From: Lachnospiraceae bacterium C1.1
Lineage (GTDB): Bacteria > Bacillota > Clostridia > Lachnospirales > Lachnospiraceae
Direction: 5' to 3'
Assembly: GCA_030434875.1 (NCBI GenBank)
Contig: JAUISW010000001.1
Coordinates: forward strand, 1,313,501 to 1,377,500
DNA length: 64,000 nucleotides
Made by a program: the position numbers and the translations under genes. Below, in pieces: positions 1 through 7,804 of this stretch; positions within the stretch are counted from its first letter, which is position 1; each line of letters starts with the position of its first letter. A model generated the notes under the pieces. That model saw only the letters and a list, made by a program, of their open reading frames with translations, was not told where the DNA came from and searched no databases.

Positions 1-478
1 GGATATTAATACCGTCCTCTGAGAGAACTTTCTTACAAAGATCGATTATAAGTGTTTTTAAGCGATCAATTCCGAGTGCCAGAGATTCGACTACTAAAAC
101 ATCCTCAAACTTATCGATGGTGATTCCCGGAAGAAAATCCGCCTCACCAAAAATAAGACGGCAGGATGAAGTATCGATCACAGACTTTCTGTATTCCCAC
201 GCATCTCTTACTCTCTTCTCTAAAAGCTCCTCTGTAACGGGCGCATCCTTGTGTCTCGACATAAGACGTGCTGTTATTTTTGACTTTGTATTTATATAGG
301 CATATCCGAGAAAGTAACCATCAAAGTCATTGATCTCTACAATGTCACCATTTTCAAAATCGCCTCTGATCTCAGCTATCTCATTGTCAAATATCCAGGC
401 TCCGCCGCTTTTTAAAAGCCTTCCGCCGCCTTTTTTCAATAAAATCTTTGCATCTGAATTCTTAATTAAATCTGTCAT
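1..478 (-). CDS. Class I SAM-dependent rRNA methyltransferase, RlmI-like (3' part outside window)
   Basis: The visible 159 codons are the N-terminal part of an RlmI/RlmK-type 23S rRNA cytosine methyltransferase. I translated them directly from the minus strand. Residues 1 to about 75 look like the PUA-type RNA-binding domain (LLKSGGAWIFDNEIAEI, then DGYFLGYAYINTKSKI). Next comes the linker to the Rossmann methyltransferase with the family signature ADFLPGITIDKFEDVLVV. The SAM-binding and catalytic cysteine motifs would lie beyond base 1. The start is the ATG at 478, with AAGAGGT just upstream. It follows the 116-residue gene by 9 bases, so the two are probably co-transcribed. The family is clear. 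The exact target base is inferred. Confidence 0.85.
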   Translation of the reverse strand, partial: MTDLIKNSDAKILLKKGGGRLLKSGGAWIFDNEIAEIRGDFENGDIVEINDFDGYFLGYAYINTKSKITARLMSRHKDAPVTEELLEKRVRDAWEYRKSVIDTSSCRLIFGEADFLPGITIDKFEDVLVVESLALGIDRLKTLIIDLCKKVLSEDGINI

Positions 479-487
479 TTTTACCTC

Positions 488-838
488 TTAAATTAAATCT
501 TTTCTGTCTTTCCACTCTTCAATAAGTTCAGAAAGTTCTGCATTATTTATTTCAACAGTCGGAAGATTTTTGACATCGTTTTCATCTTCTATAACTGTTG
601 TGTCCTTACCAACAGTCAGGCTGCATCTGTTTCCCTGAAAATAAAACTCTTCTGCATTATCCGATAATATGGCTTCTAATTTCGGATAAAAAAGCTCATA
701 GAAGTTTTTAATCTCCGATGTCAGAAAAACTCCCAAAAGTTCATATCTTTTGTCTTCAAATACTGCAACAAGACGTTTCTTTACCTTTGTATGGGATCTG
801 TTATGAATTTCCTTTACAATAAATTCATGCTTTAACAT
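488..838 (-). CDS. Unknown 116-residue protein, possible partner of the EndoU lipoprotein
   Basis: I do not recognise this family. The protein is acidic and soluble, with no signal peptide or membrane segment. A basic N-terminus (KEIHNRSHTKVKKRL) is followed by predicted strands, the motif FYFQGNRCSLTVGKDTTVI, and an acidic C-terminal helix ending ELIEEWKDRK. Start ATG at 838 has GGGGGA 5 bases upstream. The gene begins 10 bases after the EndoU lipoprotein stop and ends 9 bases before the rRNA methyltransferase. Size, acidity and position would suit an immunity protein for the upstream EndoU domain. That is inference from position only. Confidence 0.7.
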   Translation of the reverse strand: MLKHEFIVKEIHNRSHTKVKKRLVAVFEDKRYELLGVFLTSEIKNFYELFYPKLEAILSDNAEEFYFQGNRCSLTVGKDTTVIEDENDVKNLPTVEINNAELSELIEEWKDRKDLI

Positions 839-848
839 ATAATCCCCC

Positions 849-1574
849 TTATTCCATTACCGGATAAGCAGTAATTATCTTATCATCATCAGTAAGTGCC
901 ATATCTATTTCAATGCCATCATCTGTAATTCCGGCATATAAATTTCCGTTAAGGACTTCTCGTGCCTCATATGCTTCATTGATAGCATCCACTACTTCCT
1001 GCGGAGACATATCTTCCGGGTAAAAAGTAGAATACCCCTTATTTCCGCTTTTAGCAATACCATTTACCTTAACTTTACCTTCATATACGCCGTTACTGTC
1101 CGGCATGGATTTTGTTCCTTCTATGATCTCTCCTGCGGAGTCCTCTATAGCATCATAATGATATCCTGTTGCATTGCCTTTTTTATTGATTGTTCCAATA
1201 AAAATATGCTCTATTGCGGACGGAAGAAAAATCTCTGTATTCTCAAGATCATCAAGATCCGCTTCAGTGTATACCTTTGTCTCCTCAGCTTCATCTGACT
1301 CGCTTTCTGACTCAGTTTCTGCTTCTGTTTCTTCTGATTCTGATACAATCTCAGATTCAGTTTCTGCCTCTGTTTCAGATGCGGTTCCTTCGTGATCAGT
1401 TCTTTCTTCTGTAAATTCTGTAGATTTCTCTATAAATTCTTCCGTAGAAGGATCTGTCTCCGCACTCTCTTCCAATGAAGCATCAGACTGGTCAACATTA
1501 TATGACACCATGCTCCCACAGGCGGTCATCATTAATGCCGCAGTTATGGCCGAAATTAATATCCTCTTTTTCAT
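849..1574 (-). CDS. Lipoprotein with C-terminal EndoU-type nuclease domain
   Basis: This is a 241-residue predicted lipoprotein. A signal peptide ends in lipobox MTAC with the lipidated cysteine at 19. Residues about 33-104 form a low-complexity stalk of Glu, Ser, Thr and Asp. Residues 116-241 match the bacterial EndoU ribonuclease pattern: EHI with His123, GYHY with His139, NGVYEGKV at 161-168, a lysine at 175 or 179, STFYPEDMSPQEVVDAINEA around 182-201, and the terminal ITAYP with Thr235 and Tyr237. Known EndoU domains use two histidines and a lysine to cleave RNA and are common as secreted toxin tips. The ATG at 1574 has AGAGGAC upstream. The domain call is from pattern recognition and the toxin role is inferred. 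The stalk DNA produces long antisense open frames that are not genes. Confidence 0.75.
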   Translation of the reverse strand: MKKRILISAITAALMMTACGSMVSYNVDQSDASLEESAETDPSTEEFIEKSTEFTEERTDHEGTASETEAETESEIVSESEETEAETESESESDEAEETKVYTEADLDDLENTEIFLPSAIEHIFIGTINKKGNATGYHYDAIEDSAGEIIEGTKSMPDSNGVYEGKVKVNGIAKSGNKGYSTFYPEDMSPQEVVDAINEAYEAREVLNGNLYAGITDDGIEIDMALTDDDKIITAYPVME

Positions 1575-1586
1575 TTATCTGTCCTC

Positions 1587-1745
1587 TTATCCTAATTTTA
1601 TTTCATCACCCGAATGAACATATTCAAGCTGATCTCCCAAAATTTCCTTCATGATATCAAACGCGGGAAGACCTGTACAATGGCATGTATAATACTTTGT
1701 TTTATAGCTTTTAAGTTCATTTGCTATAAGGTTAATTATCTTCAT
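1587..1745 (-). CDS. 52-residue stand-alone fragment resembling an MBL-fold hydrolase C-terminus
   Basis: The frame from ATG 1745 encodes 52 residues. GGAGG lies 7 bases upstream, inside the end of the preceding gene. The start overlaps that gene's stop region by 14 bases, a layout typical of translational coupling. The sequence YYTCHCTGLPAFDIMKEILG followed by LEYVHSGDEI resembles the last strand and helix of clostridial MBL-fold metallohydrolases. The metal-binding HxHxDH part is absent, and nothing like it is seen in the neighbouring DNA. It may be a remnant that kept a good ribosome site, or a small protein in its own right. It sits between the alkyltransferase and the EndoU lipoprotein. 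Confidence 0.55.
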   Translation of the reverse strand: MKIINLIANELKSYKTKYYTCHCTGLPAFDIMKEILGDQLEYVHSGDEIKLG

Positions 1746-2397
1746 CAGACATCCTCCATTGATATTTTTTAAGATCAACTCTGCTTTCAACGACTTCTAT
1801 CCCCTCTGCCCTTAAAAGCCTTGCCTGTTCGTCCTCTCCTCCAAAGGCAAATTTACCTGCGAGCTTTCCCTGTGAATTTACCACCCTGTAACAGGGAATA
1901 TTATCAGGATCCGGATTTTTATGAAGTGCATTTCCCACTGCCCTGGCCATCTTTCGGTCACCTGCAGCTTCGGCTACCTGTGCATAGGTTGCGACATTTC
2001 CGTAAGGAATCTTTTTTACAGCCTCATAAATCTTTTTTGCCGGACTGTATGATATAAGTTCATAGCTTTCCTCTATCATAAGGCTTACGTCATCCCAGGG
2101 TACAGTCCCATCCATGATCACCGTATTCCAATGCTCTTTATTCTGGTGATAGCCGGGTATTACCGATTTATATAAATTTCTCCAAAAATATGCCTTATCG
2201 GGATCAACCTTAAGATTGATGTTTATTACTCCATCTTTTTCATAAGTCCATATAAAAGCCTTATTATTATTTTTATATCTGACTAACTGCCAGTTGCTAT
2301 CCTTAAAAGGAGCATCCTGATAACTATCCTCAAACGACAGGCCATAGTCGATTATTTTCTTTCTCATCTTTTCTAAGTTTTTGTGTTCTTCTGACAT
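1732..2397 (-). CDS. MmcQ/YjbR domain fused to O6-alkylguanine-DNA alkyltransferase
   Basis: This 221-residue fusion has an MmcQ/YjbR (DUF419) domain at residues 1 to about 118, seen in SYQDAPFKDSNWQLVRY, NLKVDPDKAYFWRN and MDGTVPWDDV. Residues about 120-205 are the DNA-binding and active-site part of an Ogt/MGMT alkyltransferase: IPYGNVATYAQVA, MARAVGNALHKNP and the active-site loop IPCYRVV with Cys169. The family normally reads PCHRV, so the histidine that activates the cysteine is tyrosine here. The cysteine itself is kept, unlike in alkyltransferase-like ATL proteins where it is replaced by tryptophan. The role is probably repair or recognition of alkylated guanine. The first gene of its run, it overlaps the next small gene. 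Confidence 0.85.
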   Translation of the reverse strand: MSEEHKNLEKMRKKIIDYGLSFEDSYQDAPFKDSNWQLVRYKNNNKAFIWTYEKDGVININLKVDPDKAYFWRNLYKSVIPGYHQNKEHWNTVIMDGTVPWDDVSLMIEESYELISYSPAKKIYEAVKKIPYGNVATYAQVAEAAGDRKMARAVGNALHKNPDPDNIPCYRVVNSQGKLAGKFAFGGEDEQARLLRAEGIEVVESRVDLKKYQWRMSDEDN

Positions 2398-2486
2398 AGA
2401 TTTCCCTTATCTAAAAAGCATCTTAGCTCTTTCACAAAAGAAATTATAGCATATTTTTCTATTCAATTACATGATTCTCTAAGCGC

Positions 2487-2528
2487 AAAAAACAGGGATC
2501 ACAGATATGACTGTGTCCCCGTTTTTTT
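2487..2528 (-). terminator. Intrinsic terminator after treC
   Basis: Just past the treC stop the minus strand forms a stem between 2487-2504 and 2511-2528 (arms GGGATCACAG and CTGTGTCCCC with flanking A and T runs), followed by TTTTTT. The A/T runs on both sides would let it work in either direction. Confidence 0.8.
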
Positions 2529-2532
2529 ACTA

Positions 2533-4173
2533 TTATTTGTTTATTAAAATAATAGTTTCATATGGTCTGAGTTTTTTTACAATATCTTTTTCATCCTGCT
2601 GATAATTTGACAACAATATCTTTTTATCTTTAATACATACCCCTCCGCCAATACTCTGCTCATCAGCCGACAGATTATTATAAACTCTTAACTCAACCCC
2701 TTCTTTCATCCTTTTATATGCTAAAATTTCCTTCCCCGCTTCTTCTATAAATTCAATCCTTCCGTCCTGTATTACAGGATATTTCTTTCTGAGCCCAATC
2801 AGTTTTCTGTAAAAATTAAGGATTGAATCCTCGTCCTTCTCCTCATCAGAAGCATTTATAAAACTATTCCCTTCAGGAACCTTTATCCAGGGTTCAGCTT
2901 TTGAAAATCCGGCATTCTCTGACCTGTCCCATTGCATGGGTGTCCTTGAATTATCTCTTGATCTTTCCCCTAATATTTCAAGAGCTTCCTCCTCAGACTT
3001 TCCCTCCTCCAAGAGGATCCTGTAATAATTTATGCTCTCTACATCCCTGTAATCATCAATGGAGTTAAAATGAGGATTGGTCATTCCAATTTCCTCACCC
3101 TGATATACATAAGGTGTCCCTCTAAGCATATGTATTGCCGCTGCCAGCATCTTTGCCGATTCTTTATGGTATTTCTCTTCATCCCCGAATCTTGAGACTA
3201 CTCTCGGCTGATCATGATTACACCAGAAAACTGCATTCCAGCCATTTTTTTCCTGCATTTTCAGCTGCCAGTCTTTGAAAATACTCTTAAGCTTATCAAA
3301 GTCAGGCTTCTGCAGTTCCCATTTATTTCCATCCTTATAATCGATCTTCAGGTGATGGAAATTAAAACACATGGCAAGCTCTTTTTCTTCCGGATCGGTA
3401 TATCTCACACAATGCTCTATTGATGTAGATGACATTTCACCAACAGTAAGCATATCCTCTATGCCGGTATCTGTAACAAGTTCTCTTAAATACTCATGTA
3501 CATGCGGTCCGTCCGTATAAAATCTTCTTCCGTCACCTTTATCATCATCCTTAAAATTCTCCGGCTTTGAAATAAGATTTACCACATCAAACCGAAAACC
3601 TCTGACTCCTTTATTCTTCCAGAAAAGAACGATCTTCTTAAGCTCCTCCCTTACCTCAGGGTTATCCCAGTTAAGATCGGCCTGACTTTTATCAAATAAA
3701 TGCAGATACCATTTTTTAAGAGCCGGAATATACTCCCATGCTGAACCTCCGAATTTTGACTGCCAGTTAGTCGGGGTTTTATCTGCTTCCCCATCTCTGA
3801 ATATATAATAGTCTAGGTATTTTTTTTCTCCTGCAAGAGCTCTTCTGAACCATTCGTGTTCTGTCGAAGTATGGTTAAATACCATATCCAGTATGATACC
3901 TATCCCGCGCTCATCCGCTGCAGAAATAAGATCCTCAACATCCTTCATATTTCCGAAATCCGGATTTATCTCCAGATAGTCTGCTATATCGTAGCCGTTA
4001 TCATTCATTGGCGAACGAAAGAAAGGCGTTGTCCAGATATAATCCACACCGAGACTCCTGATATAATCAAGCTTCTCAATAATACCTCTTATATCACCTA
4101 TACCATCTCCGTTGCTGTCATAAAATGATTTAGGATATATCTGGTAAATTGTAGATTCTTTGAAATTATTCAT
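2533..4173 (-). CDS. treC: Alpha,alpha-phosphotrehalase (GH13)
   Basis: This 546-residue cytoplasmic glycoside hydrolase of family 13 splits trehalose 6-phosphate into glucose and glucose 6-phosphate. The GH13 motifs are all present: DMVFNHTS, the nucleophile aspartate in GFRFDVVN, the acid/base glutamate in TVGEMSST, and NHDQPR. Length matches TreC/TreA and oligo-1,6-glucosidases. The motifs alone do not separate these two. The choice of phosphotrehalase rests on the adjacent trehalose-type PTS permease and TreR. It follows treB by 21 bases with GAGAGTG as ribosome site, and ends at a strong terminator, so treB-treC is a two-gene operon. Confidence 0.9.
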   Translation of the reverse strand: MNNFKESTIYQIYPKSFYDSNGDGIGDIRGIIEKLDYIRSLGVDYIWTTPFFRSPMNDNGYDIADYLEINPDFGNMKDVEDLISAADERGIGIILDMVFNHTSTEHEWFRRALAGEKKYLDYYIFRDGEADKTPTNWQSKFGGSAWEYIPALKKWYLHLFDKSQADLNWDNPEVREELKKIVLFWKNKGVRGFRFDVVNLISKPENFKDDDKGDGRRFYTDGPHVHEYLRELVTDTGIEDMLTVGEMSSTSIEHCVRYTDPEEKELAMCFNFHHLKIDYKDGNKWELQKPDFDKLKSIFKDWQLKMQEKNGWNAVFWCNHDQPRVVSRFGDEEKYHKESAKMLAAAIHMLRGTPYVYQGEEIGMTNPHFNSIDDYRDVESINYYRILLEEGKSEEEALEILGERSRDNSRTPMQWDRSENAGFSKAEPWIKVPEGNSFINASDEEKDEDSILNFYRKLIGLRKKYPVIQDGRIEFIEEAGKEILAYKRMKEGVELRVYNNLSADEQSIGGGVCIKDKKILLSNYQQDEKDIVKKLRPYETIILINK

Positions 4174-4194
4174 AAGATCACTCTCTAAACTTTC

Positions 4195-5640
4195 TTAAGT
4201 CATGCTGACTGCTTTTTCCGTATTTTTAGCAAAACTTTTTTTCTTGCCTACTACAACTGTAAGTATAAAAGGTACTGCCACTGCTGTAACTGCAGCTAAT
4301 GCAAAACTTGGCATATACTGCGGCTGGATCGAAAGGATACCCGGAAGTCCTCCTACACCGATCGCATTGGCTGTTGTTCCTGTAGCAACACAGATAACTG
4401 CTGCAAATGCCGAGCCGATCATGCCGCATACAAAAGGATAAACGTGTTTAAGATTAACTCCGAACATTGCAGGTTCTGTTACCCCAAGGTAGCATGAAAT
4501 ACATGACGGTACGTTTACTTCCTGTGCTTCAGGATTTTTCTTCTGTAAAAAGATCATTCCGAGAACAGCAGAACCCTGTGCTATATTTGAAAGTGCGATC
4601 ATAGGCCAGAGCATTGTTCCGCCGTAGTCAGCAATGAGCTGAAGGTCGATCGCATTTGACATATGATGGAGTCCTGTTATTACAAGCGGAGCATATACAA
4701 AGCCGAAAATTGCTGCAAATACAACTTTTAAGGAACCGGTTATTCCTGCATAAACGATAGCTGAAATTGCAGAACCAAGCTTCCAGCCGATAGGTCCGAG
4801 TACGAAATGAGCGGCTATAACTGAAAGTAAAAGGCTGCAGAAAGGAACAACTATCATCGAAACTACTGAAGGTGTGATCTTCCTGAAGAATTTTTCAAGA
4901 TAGGCAAGGGCGAATGCGGCGAGCATTGCAGGTATTACCTGTGCCTGATAACCGATCATATTAACCTTGAAAAATCCAAAATTCCATGCCGGAATATCTG
5001 CGGCAGCGGTAGATGCAACAGCATATGCATTAAGCAGCTGTCCAGATACAAGTGTAAGTCCTAAAATGATTCCAAGTATCTGTGTTGTGCCCATTTTCTT
5101 TGTAACTGACCAACAGATACCAACCGGAAGCATATGGAATACCGCCTCACCTATAAGCCATAAAAAGCTGTCTATTCCTGCCCAGAATACACTGATATCG
5201 CATAAAGTCTTTGTTCCGTTCTCGAAAAGATAGAGACTGTCTATACAGTTTCTGAATCCTAAGATCAGTCCTCCCGTTATAATCGCAGGAATAAGAGGAG
5301 CAAATATCTCTGCAAGAGCAGTTATAAGTCTCTGCAGTGCGTTCTGGTTCTGTTTGGCTGCAGACTTTACGGCATCTTTTGACACTCCCTCGATACCTGA
5401 AACCGCAATAAAATCATTATAAAAATCTCCTACCGTTGTTCCGATTATTACCTGGAACTGTCCTGACTGCGTGAAACTTCCCTTTACGACTTTCATACTC
5501 TCTATTGCCTTTATATCAGCATTAGAAGGTTCATTCAGCACAAATCTCATTCTTGTTACACAATGAGATACAGCTGCGATATTTTCTTTTCCTCCAACCA
5601 GTTTCAATAGTTCTTTCGCTTCATTTGTATACTTACCCAT
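4195..5640 (-). CDS. treB: PTS trehalose-type permease, EIIBC
   Basis: This 481-residue phosphotransferase permease imports and phosphorylates trehalose. The N-terminal EIIB domain (about 1-85) carries the phosphorylated cysteine in AVSHCVTRMRFVL. The rest is a multi-spanning EIIC domain (for example LITALAEIFAPLIPAIITGG and PLVITGLHHMSNAIDL). No EIIA domain is present, so an EIIA must be supplied from elsewhere. I chose ATG 5640, which has GGGAGG at good spacing and starts MGKYTNEAKELL like the family. The open frame runs further upstream through the promoter and operators and is not coding there. It is co-transcribed with treC and probably controlled by the divergent TreR. Confidence 0.9.
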   Translation of the reverse strand: MGKYTNEAKELLKLVGGKENIAAVSHCVTRMRFVLNEPSNADIKAIESMKVVKGSFTQSGQFQVIIGTTVGDFYNDFIAVSGIEGVSKDAVKSAAKQNQNALQRLITALAEIFAPLIPAIITGGLILGFRNCIDSLYLFENGTKTLCDISVFWAGIDSFLWLIGEAVFHMLPVGICWSVTKKMGTTQILGIILGLTLVSGQLLNAYAVASTAAADIPAWNFGFFKVNMIGYQAQVIPAMLAAFALAYLEKFFRKITPSVVSMIVVPFCSLLLSVIAAHFVLGPIGWKLGSAISAIVYAGITGSLKVVFAAIFGFVYAPLVITGLHHMSNAIDLQLIADYGGTMLWPMIALSNIAQGSAVLGMIFLQKKNPEAQEVNVPSCISCYLGVTEPAMFGVNLKHVYPFVCGMIGSAFAAVICVATGTTANAIGVGGLPGILSIQPQYMPSFALAAVTAVAVPFILTVVVGKKKSFAKNTEKAVSMT

Positions 5641-5664
5641 AATGGCCTCCCATAAAAATATCTT

Positions 5665-5746
5665 CTTGTTTGAACAAGTTGTAAGTATTTTATAGCATAC
5701 TTGTTTAAACATGTCAATGTATTTTCAAAAATTTGTTCAAACAAGT
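5665..5746. promoter_or_regulatory. Three TreR-type operator dyads around the treB promoter
   Basis: Three near-palindromes share the core TTGTTyrAACAA: 5665-5678 (CTTGTTTGAACAAG), 5699-5714 (ACTTGTTTAAACATGT) and 5731-5746 (ATTTGTTCAAACAAGT). Their centres are 35 and 32 bases apart, about three helical turns. One lies at the start of the transcript, one between the -35 and -10, and one upstream of the -35. Binding by TreR is inferred from position. Confidence 0.7.
5689..5717 (-). promoter_or_regulatory. treBC promoter
   Basis: On the minus strand TTGACA (5712-5717) and TATAAA (5689-5694) are exactly 17 bases apart, a near-consensus housekeeping promoter. Transcription would start near 5680, about 40 bases before the treB ATG. 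An operator-like dyad fills the spacer, which would let a repressor block polymerase directly. Confidence 0.8.
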
Positions 5747-5787
5747 TGATATGCTGATCAGCAATTGGAATATTGAAATATTGAAAT

Positions 5788-5838
5788 TTTTCAAATCCCT
5801 TGTTTTATAGTATAATCTAAAGAGATGTCTAAACAAGC
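5788..5838 (+). promoter_or_regulatory. treR promoter with a fourth operator
   Basis: TTTTCA (5788-5793) and TATAAT (5811-5816) are 17 bases apart. Just downstream, 5825-5838 (ATGTCTAAACAAGC) keeps one good half (AAACAAG) of the dyads near treB. It would overlap the transcript start, consistent with autorepression of treR. Confidence 0.6.
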
Positions 5839-5854
5839 AGGAGAATTTTAAATA

Positions 5855-6592
5855 ATGCCAAAATCTAAATACCCTGAAATTTATCAGGATCTGAAAAACA
5901 GAATTGAAAACGAAGAATTTGAATTTCAGGAGCTTTTGCCCTCTGAACACCAGCTTATAGAAAGCTATGACTGTTCCAGAAATACCATACGTCGTGCCAT
6001 AAGTAATCTTGTCATTGATGGATATGTCCAGACCATGCAGGGAAAAGGTGTAAGAAATATTTACCGTCCCATGGTCCAGAACAGTTTTACTATCGGAAAT
6101 ATCGAAAGCTTCCGCGAATCTGCCATAAGAAACGGCAAAAAACCCGTTACGAAGGTAATATATTTTACCGAACTTACTGCAGATAAAAAAATCGCCCGTC
6201 GAACAGGATTCGAACAGGGATCCGAACTTTATTATATACAACGTGTACATTATCTTGATGACAAGGCTCTGATCCTGAACCATAACTATTTCCTGAAAGA
6301 GATGATCCCGGGTCTTACAAAAGAAATAGCCGAGAATTCAATCTATGAATATATAGAAAATAGTCTTCATATGTCTATCATTACAAGCAAACGTGTATTT
6401 ACCGTTGAAAAAATGACAGAAATTGATGAGAAATACTTAGAGCTTGGAGACTATAACTGTCTCGCCGTTGTCACAAGCCAGACCTACAACAGTGACGGTA
6501 TCATGTTTGAATATACCCAGTCACGGCACAGACCTGACTACTTCAGTTTTCAGGATAATGCAACCAGACACGCGCACCAATACAGTAACTAA
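5855..6592 (+). CDS. treR: Trehalose operon repressor, GntR family
   Basis: This 245-residue regulator has an N-terminal GntR winged helix (residues about 5-70: LLPSEHQLIESYDCSRNTIR, then AISNLVIDGYVQTMQGKGV). The C-terminal UTRA ligand-binding domain follows (about 90-235). In the HutC/TreR subfamily this domain senses a sugar phosphate, for TreR trehalose 6-phosphate. Length and divergent placement beside treB-treC fit TreR. ATG 5855 is preceded by CAGGAGAATT. It probably represses both treBC and itself through the four dyads between the genes. The protein family is certain. The ligand is inferred from context. Confidence 0.88.
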   Translation: MPKSKYPEIYQDLKNRIENEEFEFQELLPSEHQLIESYDCSRNTIRRAISNLVIDGYVQTMQGKGVRNIYRPMVQNSFTIGNIESFRESAIRNGKKPVTKVIYFTELTADKKIARRTGFEQGSELYYIQRVHYLDDKALILNHNYFLKEMIPGLTKEIAENSIYEYIENSLHMSIITSKRVFTVEKMTEIDEKYLELGDYNCLAVVTSQTYNSDGIMFEYTQSRHRPDYFSFQDNATRHAHQYSN

Positions 6593-6605
6593 AGGAGAAA
6601 ATGCT

Positions 6606-6795
6606 ATGTGGTTTATCTTCGCTCTCGGGTCGGCTATATTTGCCGCCTTAACTTCAATTCTGGCCAAAATAGGATAAGCTCTCTGTCATCATCACACTTG
6701 TGCTGGCTTTCATCTTCCTTCACGAACAGTTTTCCGTAAAATCCATTCTCGGATGCATACTTATCGGAGCAGGCACTTTACTTATGGTCATCTAA
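6606..6795 (+). pseudogene. Internally deleted SMR/EamA-type small transporter
   Basis: AAAGGAG (6591-6597) precedes ATG 6606, which opens MWFIFALGSAIFAALTSILA and stops at 6675 after 23 residues. From 6673, in the next frame, the sequence continues as DKLSVIITLVLAFIFLHEQF and runs to LLMVI and a stop at 6795. These are the first and last parts of the roughly 140-residue EamA-like small transporters. The middle, perhaps 75-80 codons, is missing and the ends are out of frame. It begins right after treR and converges on an EamA gene. The ribosome site is intact, so the loss may be recent. Confidence 0.75.
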
Positions 6796-6798
6796 AAC

Positions 6799-7734
6799 CT
6801 ATAGCTTCTGGTAGTTAACTATGATGATTCCCAAAGAGATGAGGACGAGTGCACAGAGGCTATATATCGAGAATGCTTCGCCGCCTTCGGATAAAAACAG
6901 AGCCGATAAAAGAACGCCCATTATGGGATTTATAAAGCCGAGTGTTGAGACCTTGCTCACAGGATTGTATTTCAGGAGCACTCCCCAGAGAGTATAGGCT
7001 CCGGCGGAAATAAAGCCCATATATATGAGATTCATCCAGCATCCATTCGTATAAAAATGCAGATTGCCTCCCATAATCTTCCCTATGAGAAAAAGCCCGA
7101 ATCCTCCCAGCATAAACTGATATCCACTTAAGATCACAGGATTTTCTTTTGCCGAGAATATCTTTATCGCGCATCCTGATGCTGCATAAAAAAGCGCTGC
7201 CAGCAGCATTGCCCCTTCACCTGCGAATGTTATAGGATCATTTGTCATAAAAGTTTTCATACTTCCGAAAAAGACAAGGATTCCTGTAAAACCAACAATT
7301 ATGCCTGTTAATTTCTTAGTCGACATTTTTTCAAGCTTAAATAAAAATATAGCAAAAAGAGGTGCTATGAAGTTGCCCGATGCATTAATGATCGAACCCC
7401 TTACGCCTGATGTATTCGCCAAAGACATAAAGAAAAAATAATATTGCCCTATGGTCTGCAAAAGTGAAAGAACTGCGATATATTTCCAGGATTCCTTTTT
7501 AGGAATCAGAATTTTTCTTGTTATCAGCGAACCGAACAAAATTGTCATGGCACCTGCCAGCATGAATCTGCTTCCTGCAAGAACAAGTCTTGAAGCTGTA
7601 TCTGATGAATCTATCTTAAATATATCATAAGCAATCTTTATCGCCGGTGAAGCGCTCCCCCAGAGTACACAGCAAAAGATCGCTGTTATGACCACTATGT
7701 ATGTTTTTTTCCATATCAATGCCTTATTTTCCAT
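6799..7734 (-). CDS. EamA-family (DMT superfamily) permease
   Basis: This 311-residue membrane protein has about ten hydrophobic segments in two EamA repeats. The first repeat includes CCVLWGSASPAIKIAYDIF and the second AALFYAASGCAIKIF. The drug/metabolite transporter superfamily exports amino acids, drugs or metabolites, and the substrate cannot be read from sequence. I chose ATG 7734 (MENKALIWKK), which has GGGAG 9 bases upstream. The longer frame lacks a ribosome site. It converges on the pseudogene with a 3-base gap and lies downstream of the MATE gene in the same direction. Confidence 0.85.
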   Translation of the reverse strand: MENKALIWKKTYIVVITAIFCCVLWGSASPAIKIAYDIFKIDSSDTASRLVLAGSRFMLAGAMTILFGSLITRKILIPKKESWKYIAVLSLLQTIGQYYFFFMSLANTSGVRGSIINASGNFIAPLFAIFLFKLEKMSTKKLTGIIVGFTGILVFFGSMKTFMTNDPITFAGEGAMLLAALFYAASGCAIKIFSAKENPVILSGYQFMLGGFGLFLIGKIMGGNLHFYTNGCWMNLIYMGFISAGAYTLWGVLLKYNPVSKVSTLGFINPIMGVLLSALFLSEGGEAFSIYSLCALVLISLGIIIVNYQKL

Positions 7735-7804
7735 AAAAAAATCTCCCTTACCATATACTAATAACAAACTTTAATAGTATAACACAGTAAGAGAGAAAGT
7801 GCTT

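Noticed and set aside
1174..1414. Long plus-strand open frames across the lipoprotein stalk
   Set aside because: They mirror the Glu/Ser-rich repeat codons of the lipoprotein on the other strand, are extremely Ser/Leu biased and have no ribosome site.
5714..6283. 189-codon minus-strand frame over treR
   Set aside because: It is antisense to a clear GntR gene, covers the operators and matches no family.
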